A stretch of DNA of 64,000 bases from Glaciozyma antarctica PI12 (lineage: Eukaryota > Basidiomycota > Microbotryomycetes > Kriegeriales > Camptobasidiaceae): assembly GCA_002917775.1 (NCBI GenBank), contig KZ627159.1:638010-702009 (forward strand). The letters run 5' to 3'. This document shows positions 1-10,988 of this stretch, in pieces (position 1 is the stretch's first letter; every line of letters starts with the position of its first letter). Below the pieces are notes generated by a model that was given only the letters and a program-made list of their open reading frames with translations, searched no databases and was not told the DNA's origin. Made by a program: the position numbers and the translations under genes.

Positions 1-3000
1 GCCACGCCGGGCGCAGCGGACGGCGTGCTGAGGGCAGGGAGCTCGGTGGCGACGGCGGAGGGAGTTGAGGGCGTGGGGATGGGGGCGAGGGCGAGCTTGC
101 TCGAGTCGAGGATCTCCGCCATGAGGAAATGTACCGAGGCTTCGATCGTGCTCGAGATCTGGGTGGGGGCGGCCTTGCTCGACTTGACGACCGCGACCTC
201 GTCGACCGCCATCTCCGTACTAGGAGCTGCAGTTGGCTCGCCCTCGGCGCCGAACGGAGAGACGATCGTCGAATCGACCGGCTTCGCCTGCGGCTGGGGC
301 TCGTTGAGGAGAGCGACGTGGTAGTGGCCCGCCGCGTCGGCCTGGACGAGCTTGCACGTCGAGCGCGTCGCCTCGAGGAATACCTCGACGTTGCGGAAGG
401 CGATCGAGCTTGCTCCTCGCAGAAACCCCGTAATGTCGGCGACCTTGGCTCGAGGCTGCGCGAACCAGGCCTCGATCTCCCGCTCCATCATCGGGCGCAA
501 GATGGCGCTGTCCTCGATAACGTGGCGGAGGATCATGACCGCGTACGAGCGGCAGCCGGCCGTCTCTGGTCGCTCGACTGTGAGGGACGAGAAGAGTAGG
601 CGGAGGCCGTCGCGTCGGACGAAGAGGGCGGCGAGGTCGTGATCGCGGGTGAGGACGAGGAGGAGGCGAAGGGTCGAAATGTAGACCTCGCGATCCGAGA
701 CTCCCTTCGTGAGGACGTCCATGGCGAGTTCGAAGAAGCCTTGACGCTCCGATTCCCAGCTCGGCCCTTGGCTGACGAGGTCGGGCGGGGGAAGTTCCTC
801 TCCTTCGGCGAGGATAGGAGAAGGGCGGGGAGTCTCTGCGGCGGAGAAGAGGGAGTCGGTGACGAGCATGGTGGAGGCGAGCCACTTGGGCCTGGCGTCC
901 GTCGCGGGGGAATGGGTCGAGTAGATCTTCTGGTACCGAACGAGGGCCTCCATGAGCTGCTCTCGACCGGTCTCGACCGTCTCCCGGTACGCAGGGTCGG
1001 CCGCGAGAAGCGCGATGACTCGAAGTCGCGTCGCGATCGCCTGCTCGTCCTTCGAGATCGAATCCGCTTCTCCAAGTCGAGCGAGGTCGTCCAAAAGGGG
1101 CTGCATGCTCGGGGCGGCTTTGTCGCCAGCGGCGTTGAGGAGGCTGAAGGCTCCCTTGATGTCGAAGACGAGGTCGGCGTAGTCCTCCGCCAGCGAGATG
1201 GCCTTGGAGAGGAAAGTCGGCTTGAGCTCCTCGCGAGCGGCGTCGAGCTCTGTCTTGATCGCCTTGTTCGCCTCCTCGCGTGCGGCGTCGACGACGGGGG
1301 CAGGGGTATCGGCAGAGGCTGGCGCGGCTTCTCCCATCTCGACGTCCTCGACGGCAGCTGCCGGTGCGGGCTCGGCGCCTTCAACTGCTGCAACCGCTGC
1401 GGGAGCTCTTTCGACCGGAGCAGCCTCTGCGGGAGCGGCAGCCGCGGCGGGAGGGGCATCCCCAGCCTGCGCCGCGACGGCCGCTCGCGACTCGGCTTCG
1501 GCTTCGGCGACTCGAGCAGCTCCAACGAGGTCGGGGTGCTGGAGGAGGTACTCGGTGGCGACTCCGACGTTGTTGCGGCATCTCGTGAGGGCGGACGAGG
1601 CGGCGGTACGAGGGAATCCCATGTCGACGAGCTGGGTGACGCGAGTCTCATCGACGACGAACGGGCCTGCGGGCGTTCCTCCTCCTCCTCCGAATGGTCC
1701 TCCGAACAATCCTCCCAATCCTCCTCCGCCAATAAGACGATCGATGACTGACGACCCCGGGAGCTGGGGCGTCGCGCCACTGACGGATGCTGGATCGGTC
1801 GAGGTTTCGCCTTCCGCTCGAAGGATGTTGACGAGGGTTCCGACGATGCTGCGAACGACGTTGGGCGGGGCCTTGCGAAGCCACTTGACGTCCCACGTAG
1901 TCCTGACGACGGGGAGGATCGCGGCGCGGAGGTTGATGAGGAACGAGTGAGGGTCGAAGTAGTCGGGACTGGTCTTGTCCTTCTCGCGCGTGAGGAGGAC
2001 GGCCGTCTGAGGCGATTCGAGGAGGGTGCGGTGGGAGGAGAGGCGCTGGAGGAGGTCGAGGGCGGCCTTGAGGCCGGCGAAGACGTGGACGACCGACTGG
2101 CTGAGCTCCGGTTTCTCGTCCGACGAGGTGAGGAGGTTGGTGGCGATCGCTTGGTAGCGCGAGTAGAGGGAAAGGAAAGCCTCGAGTCCTCCCGTCTTCT
2201 CGAACGCGACGACGAGGAGCGTCTGGATGCCGTTGAGAGTCGCTCGCTCTGCAACACGACGAAGGCGTCAACTGCGTTCATCAATCTAGGTCGAACGGAG
2301 GACACTCACCATCGAAGAGCAAGCTCGCCGTTCCCTTGATCATCAACGTCGAGTAGGCGAGGTTCGCAGCGAGGTCGGGAGAATCGGGCCAGCGAAGGTT
2401 CTCCGTCATGATGGACGCGATCGTCACCGAAACCTCTGCAGACGCTTTGCGGTGCGTGGCGTCTACGCTCCGGCGGTGGACGAAAAGCTTGATGGCCGCT
2501 GGAAGGAGGAGTGGCATCAGTGATTGTGCTCTGCCTAGTTCCTCGGGAAAGAACGCACCTTGGAAGACGGGAATGATGGTCAGAGGAATGTTCGACAAGA
2601 GGTCATCGACAGCCTTCGTATTCGCCGCCAACGGAGTCGTCGCCGCTCCCTCGGGCGTCGCAGCGGGCGTCGCCGCAGCTCCAGCCTCGCCGACGACAGC
2701 AGGCGTCGGCTCTCCCTCCTTCGCCTGCGCTCCTGCCACCGTCGCCGGAGCCTTCTTCTTGAGGACGATGCTCTCCCACAGGCAGGTGCGGTAGAGCGCT
2801 CCGAGCTGAACGATCGTCTCCTTCTCCTCTGGCACGGCGAGCGTCGCGAGGATCGCAGTGGCGACTTTGCCGTGGGCGTAGCTGAGGTTGCCGTAGACGT
2901 CTGAGAGGAGGGCGATGTAGGTGAGGACGCTGCAGAGGCCGCGGAACTTGGCGTTCTCGACGTCAAGCGTCTCGGTCGCTATTCGGATCGCAGAGTTAGC

Positions 3001-6000
3001 GATGTCGCACGAGGAGTAATCGGTGGATGTCGTACAAGACGTACTCGGTGTCGGAGCGAGCCTCGACTCGATGGAGAAAGGCGACCAGAGCGCACTCGTC
3101 TCGTCCATGTGGAAGCGGATCTTCTTGAGGATCGCGGTAACGAGTTCGGTCGCCTTGACTTCGCTAATGACGCGAAGGAGCGCGGCGAGAGAGGTGAAGG
3201 CTTGCGTGCCGGGGTTGGTGGCGGGGGTGCAGGGGAGGGAAAAGAGGTCGAGGATGATGGGGATAGGGTCGAGCTTGACGAAATCCTTGCAGTGCGAGAT
3301 GTTCTGGAAAAGTCCTTCGAGGAACTGAGTTGAGAGAGAGGTCAGCTTCGTTTGAGAACGCCGAAGCGAAAGACGAACCCTGCCCATCACGTCGATGCAA
3401 GCCATGATGCCCTCCTCGGTATCGACCTTGGCCGGAGGAGCAGCAGCAGCAGCAGCCGGAGCATCCTGCATCACGACGTCCGTCGTCGCCTCTCCCTCAC
3501 CCGTAGTCTTCGCGACAGGGACAGCCTGAAGCCCGTACCCCTCGTTCGAAGGCGGGACAAACGCCCTCCCCTTCTCCCTGAGCACCTTCAAGCTCTCCAC
3601 GACCGCCTCGAGCACCTGATCTTTCAAACTCGGGTGATGGCGAATGAGTTCGTCGATCGAGGCGCCAATCATGTTGCCGTTGTCCCGCTCGGCGAGGATT
3701 CGCACGTGTCGCTCTGACGAGAAGATGGCGAAGTACCGCGCGATGATGGGTCGGTTATTGAACTGCGCGAGGCCTTGAGGGTTGAGGCAGAGGGCGCCGA
3801 TGGCGTTGGGGATGGCTTGGAGAACCTGAGTGCGAAGAGGTTAGTGCCGAGCGCCGAAGCGAGCGGGAAGAATGCACGTCGATGGAAGGAGGAACGGAAT
3901 CCTCGATGGCGTCGTAAAGGGCGTCCGGAACCTGAGCCTCCTGGATCGTCGTGAGGCACGTCGGCTCGTTGTGCACGAAAGTCGCAGTGATATTGATCGC
4001 TGCACCACTCATCAGCCCCTCCTCTTCTCCCAACGCCCAAGCAAAGACTCACCAAGACCGAAGAGCTGAGGTCCAAAGACAATACGGTGCTGCATGATGC
4101 TCTTGACCGAAGCGAGGAGGGACGAGTCGATGAGGTTCCTGAGTCCCTCGGTCGTTCCAGCCGTTTGCATAAGTCGCTGGATCGCGCGCAGGAGAGCCTT
4201 GAGGAGCGCCGCTTGCTCGAAAGAGAGGAGTCCTGGTGCAGCCTGCGTCAGTGCGACTCGAAGGCGCGAAGAACGGAGTGACGAACCGGTAGGGGCGTCG
4301 ATGACGGCGGTCGAGGTAGAAGCGACGGAGCTGTGGGCAGCAATGCAGAGCTCAATCTCGTCCTGCGCAGTCGTGGGTTAACGACGGGAGGGAGGGAGCG
4401 ACAAAAGAAGCTCACCTTGACGCGGTCGACAAAGATTGCGAGTCCTCCGGCGCTGATGAAGTTGGTAAAGGCACTACTGTAGCCGTACATGAGTCCGTCG
4501 AGAAAGATGATAGCCCGCGTGACGACCTGCGCGTCCAAATTCAGTTCGGAATCCATCGCAGAGTTGACGAGATCAACTCACGGCAATGCGATCCTTCCGC
4601 TGGTTCTTGACAAAGTCGACGAGAACGGGGACGACACCAGCTCCGACGATCATGTTGCCAACAAACGCCGACGTGTGGAAGTAGGTGAGAATGTTGAAGA
4701 GCGAGTCGATAAAATCGGGCGTCGAGATCGCTGTACCAACCCCTAATTCAGCTCGTCGCTTCCCAAAGCTATAGAAAGAAAACGACGCACGATTGTCTCC
4801 CTCCAAATCGGTGACCGTCCTCCGCAGAACGTACATCAAGATCCCATGACTGACGCTCGCATTCAGCGAGCTCGCGACCTCGCCCAACTTCGTCTTGAAC
4901 TTGGCGAGCGCGTCGAGGGCATAAAACGCCGCCGCCTGGATCTCAATCGGGACCTTTCGATCCGGATGAACGAGTTCGGCGAGCTGAGGAATGAGCTCCG
5001 GCTCGTAGAGGAAGAGCTTCGTCTGCGCCGCGCTCTCGGAGCTCGTGTGCGCGAATACGGCGATCGCGAGCAGGCGAATGACAAGCATCGTCCTTCGCTC
5101 CTCTGCGGAACCGAGCGCTTTGGCGATCCGAATCTTCTGGAGGAGGTCGAGTCGCTCGGATTCGGGGACTTCGTACGTCTCGATGGCGTCGACGAGGATG
5201 TCTACGGGAGCTTTGGGGTTGGCGCGGACGTTGCCGAGGAGGACGGGGGTGAGGCCTTCGGCGGGAGCGTTGGAAGTGGCGTGAGTCGTAGGAGTCGCGG
5301 GGATGGGAGTGGCGAGAAGGGAGCCTGCAGCGAACGCGGCGCGAGGTTTGGGGGCGGGAGTGGACGAGGTCGAGAGTTCGGGCTTGCTGTCGTCCTCGAC
5401 GTCCATCGCGTCCACCTCCTTCCCCTTGTCCTTCTTCTCCCCTCCCGCACCGTCCTCCTTCTCTCCCGTCGCAGCTGGCGCTCCGGCCGTAGCCTTCTTG
5501 TAGAACGTCCACTCGACCTCCTCCAGCCCCGTTGGAATCTCCAACTCGTCCGCCGCAAGGTCGACCATCTCGAGTCCGTACTCGCGCGTCGCCCATCCCT
5601 GCGCGAGGTTGAGGAGACGCTTCTCCGAGATTCCAAACGAGCCTTGGCTTGAGCCGCCGGAAGAGAACTGCTGGGCTGGACGGAGGCCGAGGCGGAGGGT
5701 GGCGAGGAGGATGGAGAGGTCTGTCGTGTGGAGGAGGTCGTTCAGGCGCTGCAAGGGGAGAGAACGGCGGTTGTCAGCTGGGGGGTTCGACGACCTCAGC
5801 GGTCGCTGACAGGGACGAGCTCGGAGAGTGTTCGGGGAGGAAGAGGGACGCACGTCGAAAGAAGAGAAAATCTTCCTGTTGGTCGAGTTCTCGAGCAAGA
5901 CCTTCTCGAACGCGAGGATGGCAGCTACGAGTTCCTTCGTCCTAGGCGTTAACGCGTTCGTCTGGCAATGCTCCATCGACCCGAGGTCGTAATCACTGAT

Positions 6001-6204
6001 GACCTCTTCGAGAATCGCATCGAAGCGATTGAGCGGTACGATCCAGTGCTGCAAGTCGGTGCGAGGCCAGGCCCAGCCGGCGGAGACGATGGGTTGAAGG
6101 AGGGAGGGGAGCTCGTCGGAGGGCGAGTCGGTGAGCTGGAGGATGAAGGCGGCGATGGAGGGGTTGGTGGAAGGAGTCTTCTTGGGGGCCCGCTTGATCT
6201 TCAT
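1..6204 (-). CDS. TOM1: E3 ubiquitin ligase TOM1/HUWE1, N-terminal part (3' end outside window)
   Basis: N-terminal portion of the giant HECT-type ubiquitin ligase of the Tom1/Ptr1/HUWE1 family, which ubiquitinates excess histones and ribosomal proteins and affects mRNA export. The start MKIKRAPKKTPS lies at 6204. The first exon reads into the family's N-terminal armadillo-like region (DLQHWIVPLNRFDAILEEVI), and further exons carry typical blocks such as FIDSLFNILTYFHTSAFVGN and RAIIFLDGLMYGYSSAFTNF. A UBA domain is visible at about 1535-1665 (TRVTQLVDMGFPRTAASSAL), followed by an acidic Ala-rich linker. About ten introns of 45-70 bases with CTGAC or CTAAC branch motifs separate the exons. 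The catalytic HECT domain would lie far downstream, beyond position 1, so catalytic residues cannot be checked. The family assignment is firm because the N-terminal blocks and the UBA occur in the expected order. Confidence 0.9.
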
Positions 6205-6525
6205 GGTGAGGGAAGAGGTGCGCGAGAGCCGAAGCTCGGAGGGAGAGGGGGAGGGGACGTGGAGAGTGGCGGTTCAGAGGCCTTCCGGCTAAGGTTGGTG
6301 CTGAGTCTTGCGCTGTTGCTGTTTACGTGTGATGCGCTGGCTGAACTGGTTGAGTGAGGCGAGCCAGCGCAGCTCTGTTGAGGTGGTTGGGAAGGTGGAG
6401 GGCAAGCGAGTCAGCGAATGCTCTCAGGCCGAGAGAACTCAGCAGCCCTCGACATCTTTCTTTTTGTCGATTTGTTCAACCACCGCTCGCAGAGGACCGA
6501 CGCTCTCCCTTGGACGGTTGCACTC
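6205..6525. other. Intergenic: TOM1 promoter and RSC8 3' flank
   Basis: Spacer of about 320 bases between the TOM1 start and the downstream end of the SWI3/RSC8 gene, both on the minus strand. It must hold the TOM1 promoter and 5' leader. No coding potential, repeat or clear TATA box was recognised. Confidence 0.5.
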
Positions 6526-8475
6526 TCAGGAAATGACGCTGGGACACTCGAAAGCAACGAACGAAAGCAGACAAGCACAAAAACCCCTTTTACAGCAATC
6601 CATCCTCATCAATGCCATCGACACGAATGCCCCCTGCTGCACCGGTGTCTGCCCCGGCTGCGCCACCAGCACCGGCCTATTCTCCCCCATGCTCCCCGCC
6701 ACCATCCCCGCCATCTCCTGTTGCGTAATACCCGCCGCCTGCGCCTGCCCCTGCTTCGCGCGCAAATGCAAGACCTGGACCTCCATCATCATGCGGTTCA
6801 TCTTTAGGCGGTCCTCGTACAGCTCTTGCTTGCTTTGTTCGAGCGAACGACGTTCGACTTCGAGGGGGGATTCGAGAGCGTCAAAGTGCGCCATCTTGAG
6901 TTCGAGTTTGCGGACTTGAGATTCGACGACGGAGGTGACGAGGGAGTGGAGGGAGGCGTCCTCCTCGAGGGCTAAGACGTGCGCTTTCGCGGCTGCGGAA
7001 CCGAGAGCGACGATAGCGGCTTTTTCGACGTTGTTGCGCGCCGCAGAGGTCTTGGTCGACGAGTCTTCCTCCTTCGCCGCGCCGTCGACGTCCATCGCGT
7101 CCGACTCCTCGACCTCCTTCCCCTTTCCCTCCTTCGCCGCCTCGGCACGCTTCTTCAATCCCTTCTCGAGCTCCTCGATCGATTCTCCCGCCGCCTTCGC
7201 CGCGACCTCCTTATCGACCGTCGCCGCGAGGAACGCCATGACGCTAAGGACGGGGTTGTCGTTCTGGGAGAAAGGGAGCTTGGCGTACTGCAGCGGACCG
7301 AGATCCTTCTGCGTCGCTTCGAGGAAAGGGTCCTCGATAGGGAGCTGGAGGAAGTGAACGATGCAATGCTCCTTCGTCTTGCTCCCGACGTGATCTCCGA
7401 CCTTGTCCCAGTCGTCCTCGAACATCTCGATCCCTTCGAGGAGGAGAAGCGTCTCCTGATCGTTCCATCCCGCCTCGTCCGAAAGCGAGTACGGCGAGCT
7501 ATCGAGCTTGATAAAGTCGCCCGAATGGAGCGTCGAGGGAAAGCGTCCTTCGAAGTAGCACGCGGGGCAAACGGCAAACTCTCCACGACTCTTGCTAAGG
7601 CTCGAGTAGCGCACCGGCGTCGTCGTCGTCCCGCACGTATGGCAAGGCTTGATCTCGACGACGAGGTCCTGGTTCTCTCCCGAGGCGGCAGCGAGGGACG
7701 CGGCGGTTTCGGTGGAGAGGCGAGTGTCGGGTTTGGAGGGGTGGGAGAGGTCGGTTTGATCTTGGTCTTTGCGGACGACGGTGGGGTGGGAGGAGGGCTT
7801 TGTCCCCGGGTGGAGGGGGGCGAGACCGCGGGGAGTGTCGAGGAGGATGCGGAAGTGGCCGGTGAAGGGAGGTCCAAGGGCGGCTGGGCGAGTGTCGGTA
7901 TCGATCTTGGTGCAGTTCAGTCAGCTGGGAGGACGAGGAGGACTGAAGGAGAAAGGCGAGCGCACCTGGTAGTTGATCAGACCCCATTGCTCCAGGAAGG
8001 CGTGAACGCGCATGATGGCGCAGACATCGCCCGCCAGGTTTCTCCTGCACGCCGTCACGGTGAGGTATTCGCTCGGGTTGAGGCGGTAGGTGTTGACCAT
8101 AAAGTCGCGGTAGTCCTTGTAGATGGCGGGGACCTTGCTCCTGTTCTTCGAGTTGAAGAACTCGGGAAGGGAGCGGCGTTCGATAGGGTGGATGGTCGAA
8201 AGGGAGAACCAGGACGAGTGGGAGGGGATGATGACGGGGTGAGTCTGGGACGCAAGGTAGCGGCGCGCGGTGGTGAGGCGTTTGGTGAGCGTCGCGGCGT
8301 CGTCGACGGGTGCCGTGGCGGAAGTGGACTGCTTGGGTGCCGCATCGTCGTCCGAAGGGTCGTCGTCGTTCCCTGAGCCCTCTCCTCCCTCCGTCTTCTG
8401 GCGTTTGGGTTCGAGAGAGTCGTTGTTTTGGGAGTAAGGGTCGGGCGAGTCGAGGGCGCGCTTTGCAGACTCCAT
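6526..8475 (-). CDS. RSC8: SWI/SNF-RSC chromatin remodelling subunit, SWI3/RSC8/SMARCC family
   Basis: Scaffold subunit of SWI/SNF-type nucleosome remodellers. Two exons joined by a 60-base intron (about 7965-7906) give roughly 629 residues. Order of domains: acidic N-terminus ([16 protein letters not shown]), SWIRM domain at about residues 75-170 ([38 protein letters not shown]), a zinc-ribbon-like segment with CHTCG and CPACYFEG pairs, a SANT domain ([20 protein letters not shown], then [18 protein letters not shown]), an acidic linker and a C-terminal coiled coil. The length is nearer to Rsc8 than to Swi3, so RSC8 is used, but many fungi have one gene serving both complexes. The start was placed at 8475 because an earlier in-frame Met opens onto a proline-rich stretch that looks like leader. 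The last 30 residues are oddly cysteine-rich and may hide a missed intron. Confidence 0.92.
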
Positions 8476-9505
8476 CGCTTGGTTGGGCTTGGGTTGCAAA
8501 GGGTGGTTGTGAAGGGAGAGAAGTGGTCGGGAGTTGTTGTTCAGGACGTGACCAGCCGGGAGAGAACCTGAGGCGAAGTGCCCCTCGGAAATTGGATATA
8601 TTTTTGGTGACTGTTTTATTTTTGGGTAGGCTGGGGGACTTAGGGGAGGGAACCTGCTCGACGGAGGAGGAAGGGGAGGGCGCAGGCTTGCTTTGAGCAA
8701 GCTAGAACAATCATAGAAGCTCGTAAGGAGCTCCCAGTCGAAGTCTCCCGCTTGCCTCTTCCCCTGGAGGCTCTCCGCATCCCCCTTCCGCCAGTCTGCT
8801 CCTTGCGAAGTTCAGTGTTGCCCGACGGTACCTGCTCTCTCGTGTCGTGTGTGCAGATCAGGAGTATTAGTCGCTAATACTCTCACAGCTCCCAGCTCCT
8901 AGCTCGCGGACGCTCACCCCCTTCAAGATTCAAGACGGCGCTGGCTCGGTCCGTCTCGCTCCTCATCTCCTGCTCCAAAGGTACGCGTCGAATGGGGCGC
9001 CAGCGATTGCCTGACTGTAGCAGTAGCTGCTTGACGATTGGCAAACTCGAGAACGGGACCCGAAATCTCACGTCATCGCGTACAGAACCAGCTTTCGCAG
9101 GCGTCGCTTGCTCCTCCTGCGAAACTCCTTATTATGTTTTGATCCCGCGCTCTCTGTAGCGTGGAGCATCTTCCACAGTCGACGCTGCAGCTCAAACAGG
9201 CGAGGCGGTTCACAGTCAGCTCTGGAGGACTGTACGCGGCAGGAGAGCCTAACTCGACCTGAACGAAGGTCAAGGCCTCAGCGCGGTCCTGAGGGAGACG
9301 AAGCCGAGCGGTGCATGGAGAGCGAGGAAGGAGCCAACGCCCTCGCAGCGCGAAACGATCGTCGAGCAGCAGAAGGACTGAAGCAGAACCTGAACGCGTG
9401 TGATGTTGATAGGCAGGTACGCCCAAAGATGATTCCAAAATAACAACCTCCCTCGAAATACGAATCTCCTCCACTCCCTCTCCCTCCATGACGCCAACGA
9501 CGACC
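8476..9505. other. Intergenic region between RSC8 and H2A
   Basis: About 1 kb between the RSC8 start and the H2A stop, both minus strand. Short open frames exist but share no recognisable motif, lack the local exon-intron pattern and overlap each other. I see no RNA gene or repeat. It should include the RSC8 promoter and the H2A 3' end. Confidence 0.5.
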
Positions 9506-10043
9506 TTAAACCTCCTGGCTCGCCTTGCCTCCCTTGCCGACGACCTTGGCCTTGGAAGGAAGGAGCTCCGAGTGGATGTTGGGGAGGACACCACCCTGGG
9601 AGATGACGACGTGACCGAGGAGGCGGTTGAGCTCCTCGTCGTTGCGGATCGCGAGCTGGAGGTGACGGGGGATGATGCGGGACTTCTTGTTGTCGCTGTG
9701 ACCGTCACGTCAGCTGGGGGCCTTCGTATCGACGAGGAAGAGGACGTACCGAGCGGCGTTTCCAGCGAGCTCGAGGATCTCAGCTGCGAGGTACTCGAGG
9801 ACAGCGGCGAGGTAGACTGAGGAGCAGGAAGGGACGCGTCAGCCCAAACAATGCCGTCCTGGTCGAGAAAGAGGACTCACCAGGGGCGCCAGCTCCGACA
9901 CGCTGAGCGTAGTTGCCCTTGCGGAGGAGACGGTGGATACGACCTACGGGGAACTGGAGTCCTGCCTTGGACGAACGCGACATGGCCTTGGTGTTCGAGT
10001 CGGCTCCTCCTGCCTTTCCTCCGGACTTTCCTCCTGAAGACAT
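9506..10043 (-). CDS. HTA1: Histone H2A (with SQ-type C-terminus)
   Basis: Core histone H2A of the nucleosome. Three exons (10043-9881, 9816-9750, 9695-9506) give 139 residues. The sequence shows the canonical fold: [20 protein letters not shown], then [20 protein letters not shown], then [20 protein letters not shown] and the docking region [16 protein letters not shown]. The C-terminus ends in ASQEV, the SQ(E/D)-hydrophobic motif phosphorylated by ATM/ATR-type kinases, so in this fungus the canonical H2A probably also does the work of H2A.X, as in other fungi. It is transcribed away from the H2B gene across a shared 270-base promoter. The introns have GTGAGT and GTACGT donors. Confidence 0.98.
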
Positions 10044-10313
10044 GTTTGGTGTGGGTGGGTTGGGTGGTTGGGGGTGGGTGGGGTGGAGTGGGAGTGAGTG
10101 CTGAGTGCAAGTGTTGTAAAGAGAGAAAGTTGCCGAGCTGGAGATTCGGCCAAGTCTCAAGTTCGAAAGTCGAGTTTGGGGAGACGTGAGCTTTTTGTGA
10201 TTTCGACGAAGTCAGACTTCGACGTCCTTTCCGGCTGCAGATCAACTTCAACCACATCACTCGCCTCCTCTTCGACTCCAACCTCACCCACCAAACACCC
10301 AAACTCATCCACA
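10044..10313. promoter_or_regulatory. Bidirectional histone H2A/H2B promoter
   Basis: The 270 bases between the divergent H2A and H2B start codons. Head-to-head H2A-H2B pairs with a shared, S-phase-controlled promoter are common in fungi. The H2A-proximal part is a strongly strand-biased G/T-rich tract (C/A-rich on the H2A sense strand), likely 5' leader. The boundaries are simply the two start codons; no transcription start was mapped. Confidence 0.75.
10207..10221. promoter_or_regulatory. Perfect 15-base palindrome in the histone promoter
   Basis: CGAAGTCAGACTTCG: 7-base arms around a single A. Such a dyad is a plausible homodimer binding site for a histone-pair regulator, but the factor is unknown and a chance origin is not excluded. 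Confidence 0.35.
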
Positions 10314-10988
10314 ATGGCCCCCAAAGCAGCCGAGGTACGTACAGCAACTGCCGACATCGCGACTCGGGGAATTGACACGTTTGTTTATCGTCACGCAGAA
10401 GAAGCCCGCCTCGACCACCGCCGGCAAGGCTCCCGCCTCCAAGGCTCCCGCTGGCAAGGCTCCCGCCAAGAAGGCCGTCAAGAAGACCCCTGCCGCCGAT
10501 GGAGAGAAGAAGAAGAAGAGGAAGACCCGCAAGGAGACCTAGTGAGTCGCGTCGGTCGTTTGTTTGCAGAGCAGGGAGCTGACTAGGACACCCCGCGCAG
10601 CTCCTCGTACATCTACAAGGTCCTCAAGCAGGTCCACCCCGACACTGGTATCTCCAACAAGTGCGTTCGCTTCGTCGGCGCGTCTGCTCGTCGCTGTTTA
10701 CTGACCTCGTCGCGCGCAGGGCCATGCTCATCCTCAACTCGTTCGTCAACGACATCTTCGAGCGCATCGCCTCCGAGGCCTCCAAGCTCGCTTCCTACAA
10801 CAAGAAGTCGACCATCTCCTCGCGCGAGATTCAGACTTCGGTCCGTCTCATCCTCCCCGGAGAGCTCTCCAAGCACGCCATCTCGTACGTCGTCCCCTGT
10901 CCTTCCTCTCGTCGACTCTGAGGCTAACCTGTCGACCTCCAACAGAGAAGGAACCAAGGCGGTCACCAAGTTCAGCGCTGGCAAGTGA
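10314..10988 (+). CDS. HTB1: Histone H2B
   Basis: Core histone H2B. Five exons give about 143 residues: a 21-base first exon (MAPKAAE), a Lys/Ala-rich tail exon with repeated K-A-P units, then [60 protein letters not shown] and the C-terminal helix ending AVTKFSAGK. The conserved C-terminal lysine ubiquitinated by Bre1-type ligases is present in [13 protein letters not shown]. Four introns with GTACGT, GTGAGT and GTGCGT donors keep the frame. It is the partner of the divergent H2A gene. Confidence 0.98.
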
